From positions 15,822,305 through 15,886,304 of the forward strand of contig CATQJL010000001.1 in the NCBI GenBank assembly GCA_958299035.1: a stretch of DNA of 64,000 nucleotides, in the 5' to 3' direction. The stretch's first letter is position 1, and every line of letters starts with the position of its first letter. Source of the stretch: Cylicocyclus nassatus. Its lineage: Eukaryota; Nematoda; Chromadorea; Rhabditida; Strongylidae. The position numbers and the translations under genes are program-made. Under the pieces are notes generated by a model, which did no database searches, was not told where the DNA came from, and saw nothing but the letters and a program-made list of their open reading frames with translations. This document shows, in pieces, positions 32,791-42,951 of the stretch.

Positions 32791-35603
32791 CTTTTTCCGG
32801 AACAATTGTTCTCGCATGCACATCTTCTATGGTAATCTCAAAAACAGGCAGGGTGATGTAAAGAAAGGAAAAGGAAATGTAGAAAAATACAAGATGCTGG
32901 TTAGAAATATAATTGTGTGCTAATCCAGCAGCACATCGGTTCACACTTCAGAAAAAAGACAACCAGTGATGGCAAGGAATTGAAAATTATAAACTCTGAG
33001 TAGGAAAAATGATGAGAGAACACCATGGCTCCTCCCCCCCCCTTCCCCGGACGACATTTTACAATGTCTCTACCAAGTGAAACACCCTTCACCCTGGAAG
33101 GGCTGCGACCACTGTGACCTCCTTTACCCTGGAGGAGTCATTCTTACCTTATCGCACTTGGATGGGGGGGGGGGGGCATTACTGAAGGGGAGGCAGTGCC
33201 GACTTGTGGTCATCATGCCTCTTCGCTATTCCAAAGCGTTTTTCTCGCTTTCAAAGCAACATACTGTGAGTTGGGCATTGATTGGATAGGGGTCGTGCTA
33301 TCCTGAGCTGCCAGAAGCTCATGACCTCTAATTTAAGATGGACGGTTTCTTTGAAGGTAGCCTTTGATTTGACTGAATTGGCGTTGTGACCTGGTTAAGG
33401 CCAGAGGATGATCAAAGAGCACTTTCGCTAGACAGACGAAAATTGCTTCGCGGGCGCGAACGGTCGTCTTCCAGCCGCCAATCAAGGAGTAATTACTCGG
33501 AAAAATTGCGACTGCGAACTTTTCAATTCTATTGGCCACCTGGATCCGCTGGGTCTAGGACTATGCTTGGAAAGTCAAAGAGTGCTTTTTTGACCATTTC
33601 CGACCTTGGAGACTGCTGAGGGACTGAGCGAGCGATTCTAGCCAAAACCGGCGACTGGCTGCAGGGGGCTGTAACTCTACCCATTTTGGCGGTTGGCTGA
33701 TCGGTTCAGGCAGCCAATCGCGACAGTTCGCGAACGCTGACTCATCCCCTCCAGCAATCTTTAAAGCCGGAAAACGCCATGAAAGGCACTTTTTGACTTT
33801 TCAAGAGCACAGCCCTAGACTCAGCGCAACCAGAAGGCCAGGGGGGGGATGAAAAGCTCGCAATTGCAGAAACAGCGGCGGTTGAAATTTTGGCAACACT
33901 TCTAACGGGAGAGATTACTCGGTGGCCGTGTTGTTTTTAGAACAGAACCATCTTAGAGCACATCAAACGCTGATTCCGAATCTTCTTCCTTATCTGCGGA
34001 ACTCTCCGGACAAGGAATTATGAGAGGTTCTGTAGCGCAAACACGAATGCGCATTTGAAGAAGATTATTACTAGAAGTTTCTTGTGAGCATCAGTGGAAC
34101 ACTGATGATTGTTAAACATCTTTACGAAGGGTGTTGATTGACAAACATCTTTATCTTTATCTTCGAAAATCGCTCCTTTTCTTCTTTTCTTTAGCATTAG
34201 CAATGAGCTCAAAGCCTCTTCTTGCTACATTGTAGATTTGGAGCCAAAAACTCCACCCCTTTGGTAACTATAGCTCTGAAAAGAGGGCTATTCAGATCCA
34301 AACTTGTCGTGAAGTTGCGTGTGCTCATAATCGTGCAATCGCAGAAAGTCGGGCCTACAGACTTCCAAAGAAAGGGGTACTTCCAGTAAAGGCTGATTTT
34401 CCTTAAAACGTCACAGCTTGAGGTCCAGGAGGTAAAGGGCAAGAGTTATTTTTGAAGGACTTGTGCCTGATCCCTTGCGTTCAATAAACGATTAGATTTG
34501 CCCAAAACAAACAAGTGGCTCATTTTCTATCATCTAAGAGGTGAAAAGAATCAACCAGCTAGTTGAAGCTATGATTTATAGGATCTGGTGAACTTGCGTG
34601 GGGAAATTGTTGAAGAGGAAGATATTTTTGAATCATTGCTAAAAACGACAAAAATGTTCTGATAAACGTTTTTGATTGTTTTGCTTTTATAAAAAGCGCT
34701 GCGCACCTTGAGAGTAAAGTGTTTCATTCCTGACATGTGATAGGGAAACAATCCTCTGAGATCTGCGAAAAAATCAATCAAACCAAGGATGTATTTAGTG
34801 GAAACATTTTGGCAAAATGGGTCCGGTTAACGGAGAAATAAGTGGCATAAGTTCCAGCCAGCCATTTCTTAATATGTGGGAATGTCCTACCGAAGATAGA
34901 CTTGTTCAAAAGGGGCTCAAAGTTTTCCGATTATTCCATTTGTCTTTCCATTTGAAAATGCAGAAACCAGCCCTAAATGGGCACGATACCAACAAAATCA
35001 GTGATGAATGAGAATAACTCATGAGAGCTTGAAAGATTTTGACTTTTCTGCGCGTCGATACATTCTGGTTTGAAGACGGAGAAGGCACATCCACTTTTTC
35101 TGCACTTGGACGGTTTCCATCAGTTACTGCAAAGGTCAGCAGAAAGGAAATATGGTTTTCTAAAAACCTTTCCTTTTTCGATGTCTAAATGTTCTTAGAC
35201 GTCCAAAGAAGTAACAGGTCTTGTTGAAAAGATAGGTAATTTGGATGGGGAAAACTGCCGCCATACTTTGTAACCTAATGAGATGACAGGATCACCACTA
35301 TTGCTGCTGCGGAATCAAGCAAAATCAGTGGTTAAAAGGATTAAAAATCAATGGCTTGAGACTCTCGGATAAAGCTGAAAGGTTTTTGATATTATAACAG
35401 CAGCAGACTAAATTGCCTCTTTTTTTCACGGCCGTAAATCTTATAATATTCTCAAAATATGCAGCTACTAGGTACAAGCAGGCCATTTATTTTCTTTTAT
35501 CCGCTGCTCTGTCGGCAAGAAAACCAATGAAGAGCATATTTGCTAAATAAAGGTCTTCCTCAATGAAAGAACTTTGCTATTCAAGAAGGATCAAGGATCG
35601 GAA
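32791..35603. other. No gene recognised; dispersed repeat fragments
   Basis: About 33185-33340 resembles 44290-44460 (GGCAGTGCCG / GGCGGTGCCG, then TTGGGCATTG and GCTGCCAGAAGCTCA in the same order), so it is a dispersed repeat. About 33360-33405 resembles half of the fold-back at 20660. C-runs and G-runs occur at 33037 and 33166. The rest (33900-35600) shows nothing I can name. Confidence 0.4.
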
Positions 35604-36089
35604 TCTTCTTATATATAAAGCTGAATGTGTGTGTCTGTCTGTCTGTCTGCGTGTACGTATGTGCGGAATAGAAATTTTTATTTTTGAACCGATCCGGACT
35701 AAACTTGGCACACATATACTTCGGGGCAGGGAGCGTGTCATAGGCTACTTTTCGTTATCGATCGATATCGATTTTATCGATTTTTATCGATTTTTTTGCA
35801 AAGTTCACCTAGGGCTGGGATTTGGCACAGGGGTAAGTGGGCATGGCGATCCCGAATACAATATTAGTTTTCAGGATTATCGATTACTTTTATCGGTTTT
35901 ATCGATTTTTTGCAAAGTTTGAGCTACAGGACTGGGAGTTGGAACAGGGGAGTAAGTGGGCATGCTGATTTCGAAAACAGCACAGGGAACGGAAATGAAG
36001 TGTAGAAGTGGGCACAGGAAAAGGCTTTACAGGGATAGGGGTGGGAACTTTATTGCAGTGTGCCGAGCGGAGCCGGGTAAGCAAGCTAG
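35604..36089 (+). mobile_element. Helitron-like element
   Basis: Starts TCTTCTTATATATAAAGC after an A, passes through a (CTGT)n tract, CCGATCCGGACTAAACTTGG, two ATCGATTTTATCG blocks and a GGGCTGGGATTTGGCAC block, and ends GGAGCCGGGTAAGCAAGCTAG before a T. The order and both ends match the copies at 39729 and 49684. No Rep/helicase is present. Confidence 0.75.
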
Positions 36090-37609
36090 TAAACCATAAA
36101 GAAATTTGCAGGACGAAAACTTGTTTGATGAGGAACGAGTCGGTTACTCATACATAGACTACACAATACATTATGCTACCCTGATGAATTTCTGCAAAAG
36201 ACCATTTTGATCTTTCAGGTAAGAATATTAACCTATTTGAACTTTCTCGAAAACACATTTTCATTCATGTAATTCTTTCAGAGTTCAGCAACATTTTATC
36301 AGCATTTTCTGGAAAGTTCTGCAACATATTCGTCGAATTCGTCCCCTTTGGTGCTTCAGATGTCGATTGAAGTGCATTCGAGCGGAAAAGAAGTTTCTGT
36401 TTTGAAACGGGTTTCAATGGCGCTCTTTTTGCTCTTTTCACGATGACCTTGGCGTTAGTAGACAATTGATGCAGACGAATGACCCACGCCCCTATATAAA
36501 TGCTAAGTTCAGAATAAGATGAAGCATGCCTACTACCAGGTCTACTCAAACGTTTGTTGTACATCAGCATTTTCATTACGGCTTTCAAAAACTTATTTTT
36601 CCTTTTGTTGTTATGGCAGAACGTCTTTATCAGTCTAGCTAGGGCTTTTCCGTCACTCGAGCACGATGTAAAACGCGCAAAGTAAACCCCTATTTGTTTT
36701 TGTTTTCACGCAAGGGTATTACTGTAGTGTACATTTTACTTGTTGCACCTGCTTTGGACTGTGACCATGCAACAATGTAAGAATTTCTAATTTCTTTGGA
36801 GATCTACAATCCTGTGAATTTTTCGTTTAATATAGTGTGCTTTTTGTGCTGAGAAATTTCGGTAAAAATTGCGCAACAGTGGCCGTGTTTGTAACTCCGG
36901 TCGATTAGGTATCGTCGATTCGTTGACCGCACGGAATAGACATCACTGCGGAGCATGCGCCGCGAGTTGAAACGATTGCCACAGTACAAATTCACCATTG
37001 TACAATCGTGCTCTCGCAAAATTTTAGCCGCGCCGCGCGTGATTCGCAGCGTTTGAGCAGTCCGTGCGAACAACAAATTGGCGACATGCATAATTTGGAT
37101 TATGAAATTACATTCATCGTGAGTTTTAGTAGTAATCAGTGGATATGCCGCTCTAGTTCTTGCTTCACTCTAGCTTTCAATGTGTACTCATAGAAAGTTA
37201 TCGCTATTGCAGGACATTAACATAAATAATTAGTTTTCGACGAAAATTCCACAAGCAAGACTATTTCCATAAGACTTGATTTGAGAGGCGCATTATGAAA
37301 AATTTCACGAGAATGTATATTTAAATGAGGCCGTATTCCGACCGCCTAGGATCTTAGGCCTGAATTGCGCTAGACTAAGAAATTTTCAAAATGCAACATG
37401 TATTAGAAAAAAGCGCTTTCTAATGATATAAATAATACCACACTAGAGACGGAAATCTCTGGGAACAACTGCTTCTTCTAATGCGGGGGATGAGTGGGAG
37501 GGTGGTTTTCGATCTTTTTTCTCAAGAGATTGTGCCACCAATTTTCATTGTTTTAGTATATTATCAAATTATTAAGAAACCCTTTTTCAATCATCAAAAT
37601 CTACGCTCA
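36090..37609. other. No gene recognised
   Basis: Open frames of 95-107 codons occur on the minus strand (36265-36588, 36804-37091) but show no recognisable family and no good splice context. CCCCTATATAAATGC at about 36488 is an isolated TATA-like string. Confidence 0.35.
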
Positions 37610-37801
37610 GAGCCCGGCACAAGTCCGTTCCTGAGCTTTTTGAAAACGAAGTCTTCCTGATTTTCGGAAGTTTTACGAAGTCCTCTTTGAAAACTACCGA
37701 CTTAGAGAAGATGAAAACAATAAAGGGTTACTAATCTGTAAGAAGAAACGTGAAATAAGAGTGAAAATCCGAAGTGGAGCCGAATACTACGCACGCACAG
37801 G

Positions 37802-37979
37802 AGTTTGGCACGCGCTATATCTAACAAAGCCATTCATGAAGAAATTAAGGCAAAAAAAAAACAAAGGCAATTGTATGAAAATGTCTTCATGCTCAGGGAC
37901 AGATTTTTGACCGGGAAATCCGTCCATGCTGAGGAAATCCGAAACTTATGTGAATGGAGACGGCCTAATTTTGGAAAAG
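37802..37979 (+). CDS. Possible captured exon, unknown protein
   Basis: An open frame preceded by an AG (CACGCACAG, ending 37800) and followed by an AAAAG|GTAATT donor at 37979/37980 encodes a lysine/arginine-rich, helix-like segment containing HEEIKAKKKQRQLYENVFM and LRDRFLTGK, then CEWRRPNFGK. The composition and splice context look more like a real exon than the usual frames here. It lies inside a Mutator-like element, so it may be a host gene fragment carried by the transposon. No family is recognised and there is no start codon or partner exon. Confidence 0.28.
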
Positions 37980-38068
37980 GTAATTCTTCGCACAAGCTTT
38001 CAAATCTTTTTGCATAATTCTTCCGCAAATTTCTATGTATGCGATTTAATTTTGGTGTCATATGATTT

Positions 38069-38129
38069 AGTGTGCGCTATAAACAAGCAATTTGTTTATT
38101 TTTAGCCCTGCTTTTGAATAGCGCACACT
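38069..38129. repeat. Short hairpin
   Basis: AGTGTGCGCTAT and ATAGCGCACACT are perfect inverted 12-mers 37 bases apart, within the Mutator-like element. Confidence 0.55.
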
Positions 38130-38811
38130 TTTCGCCGTACATGATAGAGCATGTCAATCGTGTAATAACCTGTTCAAGATTATGTTCGACTAAATGGCGC
38201 TTATCTTAGTGGTCGGCCCCTAGTTCTCAAAAACGATAGCCCCTTTCCTTTTTGCTCCAAAAACGAAGTCCAGCCTGCTTCCAGACGATATGTGCCGGGC
38301 CCTGTCTATGCTCGTCCCTTGCCATCGAATTGCAGTATGATTTCTTCAATGTGCTTTACCTTAAGAGAGTCCTGCAGATAAGCTGGCGTTTATCCCGCTG
38401 GCGTTCGAGTCAGACTTACACAGAAATCATTTTACTTGAGTTTATTTACACCACACTCCGCCTCACTGGAGGATCTGACTCCTCTCTTGTCAGTCCAAAT
38501 ACACGCGTTACGTCACCGCAGTTTGAGATCCAGATACATCAACGAGCATATCTGCTCCTTCCGCCATCATATGTAGCTATTTGGACAAAATCTCTCGTTA
38601 CCCAGAATTTCCCCTTACGTGACCATATTCGTTGCGCTGATCCCAAGATGCACTTTGAGAAGCGCAAAAGGCAAATACGGGGTTTTTGCAAAATCAACCT
38701 TATACAACATTGACGAGTGGGTGTAAAGCACGTTTATACATTGAAATGACCATGCGAATTTGTAGCTGTTTGCTTATTGGTTGACTTTTACGGACTCTCC
38801 AACAATTCTCA

Positions 38812-39279
38812 CAAGGGAAGCTACCTAACTTAGCTTGACCTTTTGGCAAGAGACATTTATATTCTGGATCAGCTTCAAACGCTGATTCCAAATATGCTAT
38901 TTCTAGCTGCCATGCACCATTCCGAAACGAGTTATGGGCTTTTTCCCGCGCAAAATTGGCATGCTCATCGACTCACGGGCATCACGTCATCATCACTCAA
39001 GTGCTGGTACACCTGCGTTAAGCTTTTTATAGTGAGAAAAAATTGGATTTGTGCTATTTCGATACCTCGGCACCTTTTTCTTGCAGATTTTTATCTACAG
39101 GCATTATTCTCATGTTCAGTAGTATGCCAATAGGAATAAGCGTAGGAATAAGCCCATAAATCGCTTAGGAATAGCGCGTGGCAGCTAGAAATAGCATATT
39201 TGGAATCAGCGTTTGAAGCTGATTCAGAATTTATATGCCTTTTACCAAAAGGCCGAGCTAAGTTAGGTAGCTTTCCTTC
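38812..39279. mobile_element. PIF/Harbinger-like MITE
   Basis: Begins CAAGGGAAGCTACCTAACTT and ends AAGTTAGGTAGCTTTCCTTC, with TCA repeats at 38809-38811 and 39280-39282. Inner arms pair over CAGCTTCAAACGCTGATTCC and GGAATCAGCGTTTGAAGCTG. Same family as 6525, 11716, 50400 and 57425. Confidence 0.82.
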
Positions 39280-39728
39280 TCACATGAAGCCGCGCACACT
39301 GACTTTGTACACCTACTGTAGCGCTAAGAAAGTTGAAAAAGAGATGTAGGTTGGTTTTGAATAAAATTGAGTTTGTCTTAAAGCAGTAGTCATGTTGACG
39401 AAATTCAACTTTGACACATCCTTAGTGTCATGTAATGTATGCTTAAGTTAGAGACACAGAGTCGCTGCGGAACGCTGCTAGCGTGCCCAATAACTTGAGA
39501 AGAGAAGTGCACAGTGAGCTGGCCTATGGCAGTTATCGCAGCTTTCGAGCAGATTACGTCTTCACATTATGTCTTCGCTCTTGTTCTATTGTGTGGCCAA
39601 AGCTTCCACTTGTGGATAGCATTGAAACTAGATTTTCCAGACTTGACGTGCCATCGCCCATAACGCTAGAAGCTAATTGTCTGCCTCACTTTGTGAAGGA
39701 CAATCGCCATGGGCTCTGGCTCTGCAAA
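39280..39728. other. No gene recognised
   Basis: A single 85-codon frame (39483-39740) runs into the Helitron start and has no support. Confidence 0.4.
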
Positions 39729-39747
39729 TCTTATGTATAAAGCTGAA

Positions 39748-39778
<31 letters not shown>

Positions 39779-40047
39779 ATGTATGTATGTATGTATGTAT
39801 GTACGTATGTTCCGAATAGAAAATTCCATTTCTGAACCGATCCGGACCAAACTTGGCACACATACACTTCGGGCCCCGGCGGGTGTCATAGGCTACTTTT
39901 CGTCATCGATCGATATCGATTTTATCGATTTTTTGCAAAATTTGAGCTACGGGGCTGGGAGTTGGCACGGGGGGGGGGGGGTAATCGAGCATGCTGGTTA
40001 CAAATATAATAATGACAGGGGCGGGCGGAGCCGGGTAAGTCAACTAG
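39729..40047 (+). mobile_element. Helitron-like element
   Basis: Starts TCTTATGTATAAAGC after an A, contains (CTGT)n and (GTAT)n tracts, CCGATCCGGACCAAACTTGG, one ATCGATTTTATCG block, a G-run at 39969-39981, and ends GGAGCCGGGTAAGTCAACTAG before a T. It ends about 340 bp upstream of the peptide gene at 40385. Confidence 0.8.
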
Positions 40048-40384
40048 TAACTTGTATAATACAAGTAACAGTTTGCGACGTATGCATGACACATAGGCCA
40101 GCTGAAGACGCAGGTAGTCTATGCGGCGTAATTTTTCGTATTGGACGCAAAGTTGAAATTTATTCCCAGCTGAAGCGGTGGATAAAAGCTTGACGTTATG
40201 AATGCATTTCTGAGTTATTTATGACGATGTGCATCTTCTTATTGTCTATTATTTTGCAGACTCTCGAAACTGTTTTGGCTTGTTAATGTCTTGGAACTTT
40301 TCCACAGCTTTTACAGCATTTCAGCTACTCTTCCAAACGTCCTTCACCAGCAAGTCTTCGGGTCTAAATGTGAAATTTCAGATT

Positions 40385-40646
40385 ATGATGTCAAGCAAGC
40401 TTTTACTGACCGTATTCCTCGTGCTTGCTCTTGCTTACACCGCAAGCGCCCAATGGGGTAAGTGATATCTCTGCTCACAATTTTGTTACACCGTAAACAC
40501 TTACATTTCTAGGTTGGGGCGGTTACGGAGGCTATGGTATGTACAGACCATACGGCATGGGTTACGGTATGGGCATGTATCCTGGTATGAGTATGTACGG
40601 CATGGGAATGAGACCCTGGGGAATGGGAATGTGGGGCAAGAAGTAA
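40385..40646 (+). CDS. nlp-29-like secreted peptide precursor
   Basis: Exons 40385-40457 (73 nt) and 40513-40646, with a 55-nt phase-1 intron (GTAAGT..TTCTAG), encode 68 residues. The signal peptide (SKLLLTVFLVLALAYTASA) is nearly the same as in the gene at 27471. The mature peptide starts QWGWGGYGGYGMYRPYGM, continues with GMGMYPGMSMYGMGM variants, and ends GMWGKK. The AAATTTCAG ending 3 nt before the ATG pair is the likely spliced-leader acceptor. The start was placed after that acceptor although the frame stays open upstream to 40229, because the upstream extension has no counterpart in the paralogues. Function by family: secreted epidermal defence/neuropeptide-like peptide. Confidence 0.9.
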
Positions 40647-41548
40647 GAAGACGCCAAGCAACTGTACATATGGCTTGATGATTTTACGGCTGTCTCGATG
40701 ACGTGATATTTCCGATGTGTAGCGATAATAACAATAATAATGTGGATTTCTGTAAATGGATTGTGCCTTACAATGTGTGTGAAAAATATAATTAATTATT
40801 GATTAATTAATAATTAATTATTGCCGGAAATTTTGAACAGTTACGAAAAATGAGAAGTACCCATACTTAGGAGTGAGCTTGTGGCTGAATCTGTAATCCA
40901 GAAGGTTTTGGAGCAAAAGCTTTCATCCGCATATTGAACTTACACACGACTGCAAAGATCTTGAACAGGTTGGTTTTTGTTATTACTGTCTTGTCCCGGG
41001 AAAAGCGGATACATACTGATAAGATTCCACTCTTATTGTTGGATCAGTTTTATTAAGCTAAGGTCAGCTGTTTTCTTTAGCTACTGGTTATCCAGTAGAA
41101 GGTTTAATCTTTTCCAAATTGTAAGGGATACTGACCAATTTTACTAGAATCCAGTCTTCTATTCTCAATGCTATAGCACTATAGAATAGTTATTCCATCC
41201 TACCGGAGGTAGTGCAGTTCTCAGATTACATTGTTTTTTCCCAGGATGCTGGCATGAGGCCGGGCTGTAACGTTCTCTAGATTGCATATAGTGCTTCATT
41301 ACAAAAAGAAATGTTACTTATCCTAAGGACACGAAAAAATTTAGCAACAGCAAAACGTGGATGGCTGACTTTTCTCAATCATCCCTGAACAAAGAGATGA
41401 ATTTTGAGGATTGTTGGCGTAGTGATTCTTACCGACAAGCAATCGCTTGATCGTAGCTCAAACCGCAGCTAAGACCTCGTGCCTTTCCCAAAATTTCCTA
41501 CGAAACATCTCTCACGTGCCTATTCTGTCGGAATTATGGAATTAGGTA
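40647..41548. other. No gene recognised
   Basis: An A/T palindromic stretch (ATTAATTATTGATTAATTAA, about 40791-40820) follows the peptide gene. No canonical AATAAA was found. Otherwise nothing is recognised. Confidence 0.4.
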
Positions 41549-42430
41549 CCAGGGTGATCGGGAAGTAATGAGACATTTCGACTTTTTTTTGCAAATTCGA
41601 TTAATTTTTTTCTGATAAACAATAAACAACCGGCAATAATGATGCAATTGTATAAAGTGATTTTCGCATGTCATCCTGGCAGTGTCTTGCAGCGCATTTC
41701 TTACAAACCTTCGTGCGTCGCTTCAAAGAATACAGACAGACTTTTTATGAACGCCATTCGAATTTGTACTGCAGTACCTTAAAGTGGGCATATGATATAC
41801 CATTCGAAAGTGCTTTCCAAGCTCTTGCTAATAATCTAAACTTGCACAAATTGTATATCATTTTGTATGAAAGAGAGGCAAATTACCCGTAAAAGTGCAA
41901 TATTTAGCAGATTTTCAGACTAGAAAACGTGTTTGTCCCACAATTCTTTGAGAGCAAGGTTTTCTCGAGGTAAATCGCATACATATTGATAGAGCATAAA
42001 CTGCTCTATTAGACGCCATTCGTTCAAAGGGGTGAGTCCATTCGATCACCTCTATGAGAGAATAAATATCATGTCACCTAATTTAATGCCATTTCTTCTT
42101 TGCAAGCGTTGGGACCAACAGACGCCATCGTGGATTTGGTGGCGGTCACCTTACCCAATGCAGCACACATATTTTTGGACCCTCACCTCGTTTTACTTCG
42201 GCGTTGCTGCTTCAAGATCCGAAAATTCTTGAAGTGACGAGCTTAAATTTTGAGCACTTATAGCACACGATGGCATCACGACGCCATGCCAAGGAGGTCT
42301 ATCTATACACCTCCTTCAGTAGATTTTGATATGTGCTAACATCCCGAAACTTGGACATCCAAGTTATTTTTCTGTTCAACAAGACTACATTTATTCTCTA
42401 GGTGTCTCATTAATTTCCCTTCACACTAAT
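41549..42430. mobile_element. mariner-type remnant
   Basis: AGGGTGATCGGGAAGTAATG, followed by AGACA, at the left is loosely inverted at the right (TGTCTCATTAATTTCCCTTC, then ACACT). Frames inside (41668-41892, 42032-42232) are not recognisable as transposase. The termini are approximate. Confidence 0.5.
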
Positions 42431-42527
42431 AGAAATAGTTTTCAAGCAACGCTGTATGACATCACGAAAGCCTCTTAGATTACCTTCGGCAGATTTTCTC
42501 ACTTGCAGCGCTCCGGCATCCAACAAT

Positions 42528-42574
42528 CACCTACTTCACTGTCGTTGCGGCAGATGATTTGTTGGATGCCGAAG
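42528..42574. repeat. Short hairpin
   Basis: CGGCATCCAACAA and TTGTTGGATGCCG are inverted with a spacer of about 30 bases. Confidence 0.45.
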
Positions 42575-42877
42575 ATCAGTTATGCTGTAACATACCGTTA
42601 TCATGAAGTAAGTGTTTTGAAGTTAATGACGGATTTTGCAGGCCAACAAAAGTAAATGAAGCGAAAAATGACAGCTGTCGGTGTAAATTTCCGCACAGAA
42701 GAACTTACCATGTATACATATATGCAGTTGATAAATAGCAACTAAGTCTCGTGCTCTCCAACAGAACGATGCACAGAGAGTTCAAGAAATTAGACAGACA
42801 GGAAGAAACATATAGATGAGACCGCAAGATTATAGAACACAGTTTTTTACGCGATTCTTGAAGGCTTTTGAAAGGCT

Positions 42878-42951
42878 ACAAATTGTTTACTGTTCCTGAT
42901 CTTTTCAGTGCACAAACTGAACACTGAAAAGATTAGAAACAGTAAATTTGT
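42878..42951. ncRNA. Candidate microRNA-like hairpin
   Basis: A 74-nt stem-loop. The 5' arm ACAAATTGTTTACTG, then TTCCTGATCTTTTCAGTG, pairs with the 3' arm CACTGAAAAGATTAGAAACA, then GTAAATTTGT, leaving a 3-nt bulge, one C-A mismatch and one G-U pair around a loop of about 12 nt. Length, imperfect pairing and small loop suit a pre-miRNA. No known seed is recognised, and a short fold-back transposon is the main alternative. The strand of transcription is unknown. Confidence 0.3.

Larger units (their letters stand above)
37610..38303. mobile_element. Mutator-like element with internal cargo
   Basis: AGAGCCCGGCACAAGTCCG at the left and ATGTGCCGGGCCCT at the right are the ends of the Mutator-like family in this window. 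Flanking TCTACGCTC and TCTATGCTC agree at eight of nine positions, as a 9-bp target duplication would. Near each end lie the family strings (GAAAACGAAGTCTTCC; CCAAAAACGAAGTCC). Between 37690 and 38230 the sequence is unlike the other family members and contains the possible exon at 37802-37979. Confidence 0.55.

Noticed and set aside
38252..38713. 153-codon frame on the plus strand
   Set aside because: It starts in the right end of a Mutator-like element, has no recognisable domain and no splice context.
39747..40193. 148-codon frame
   Set aside because: It translates the (CTGT)n/(GTAT)n tract and body of a Helitron-like element and runs out of its end.
40229..40384. Upstream extension of the peptide gene at 40385
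   Set aside because: A TTTCAG acceptor lies just before the ATG pair, and paralogues have no such N-terminal extension ahead of the signal peptide.
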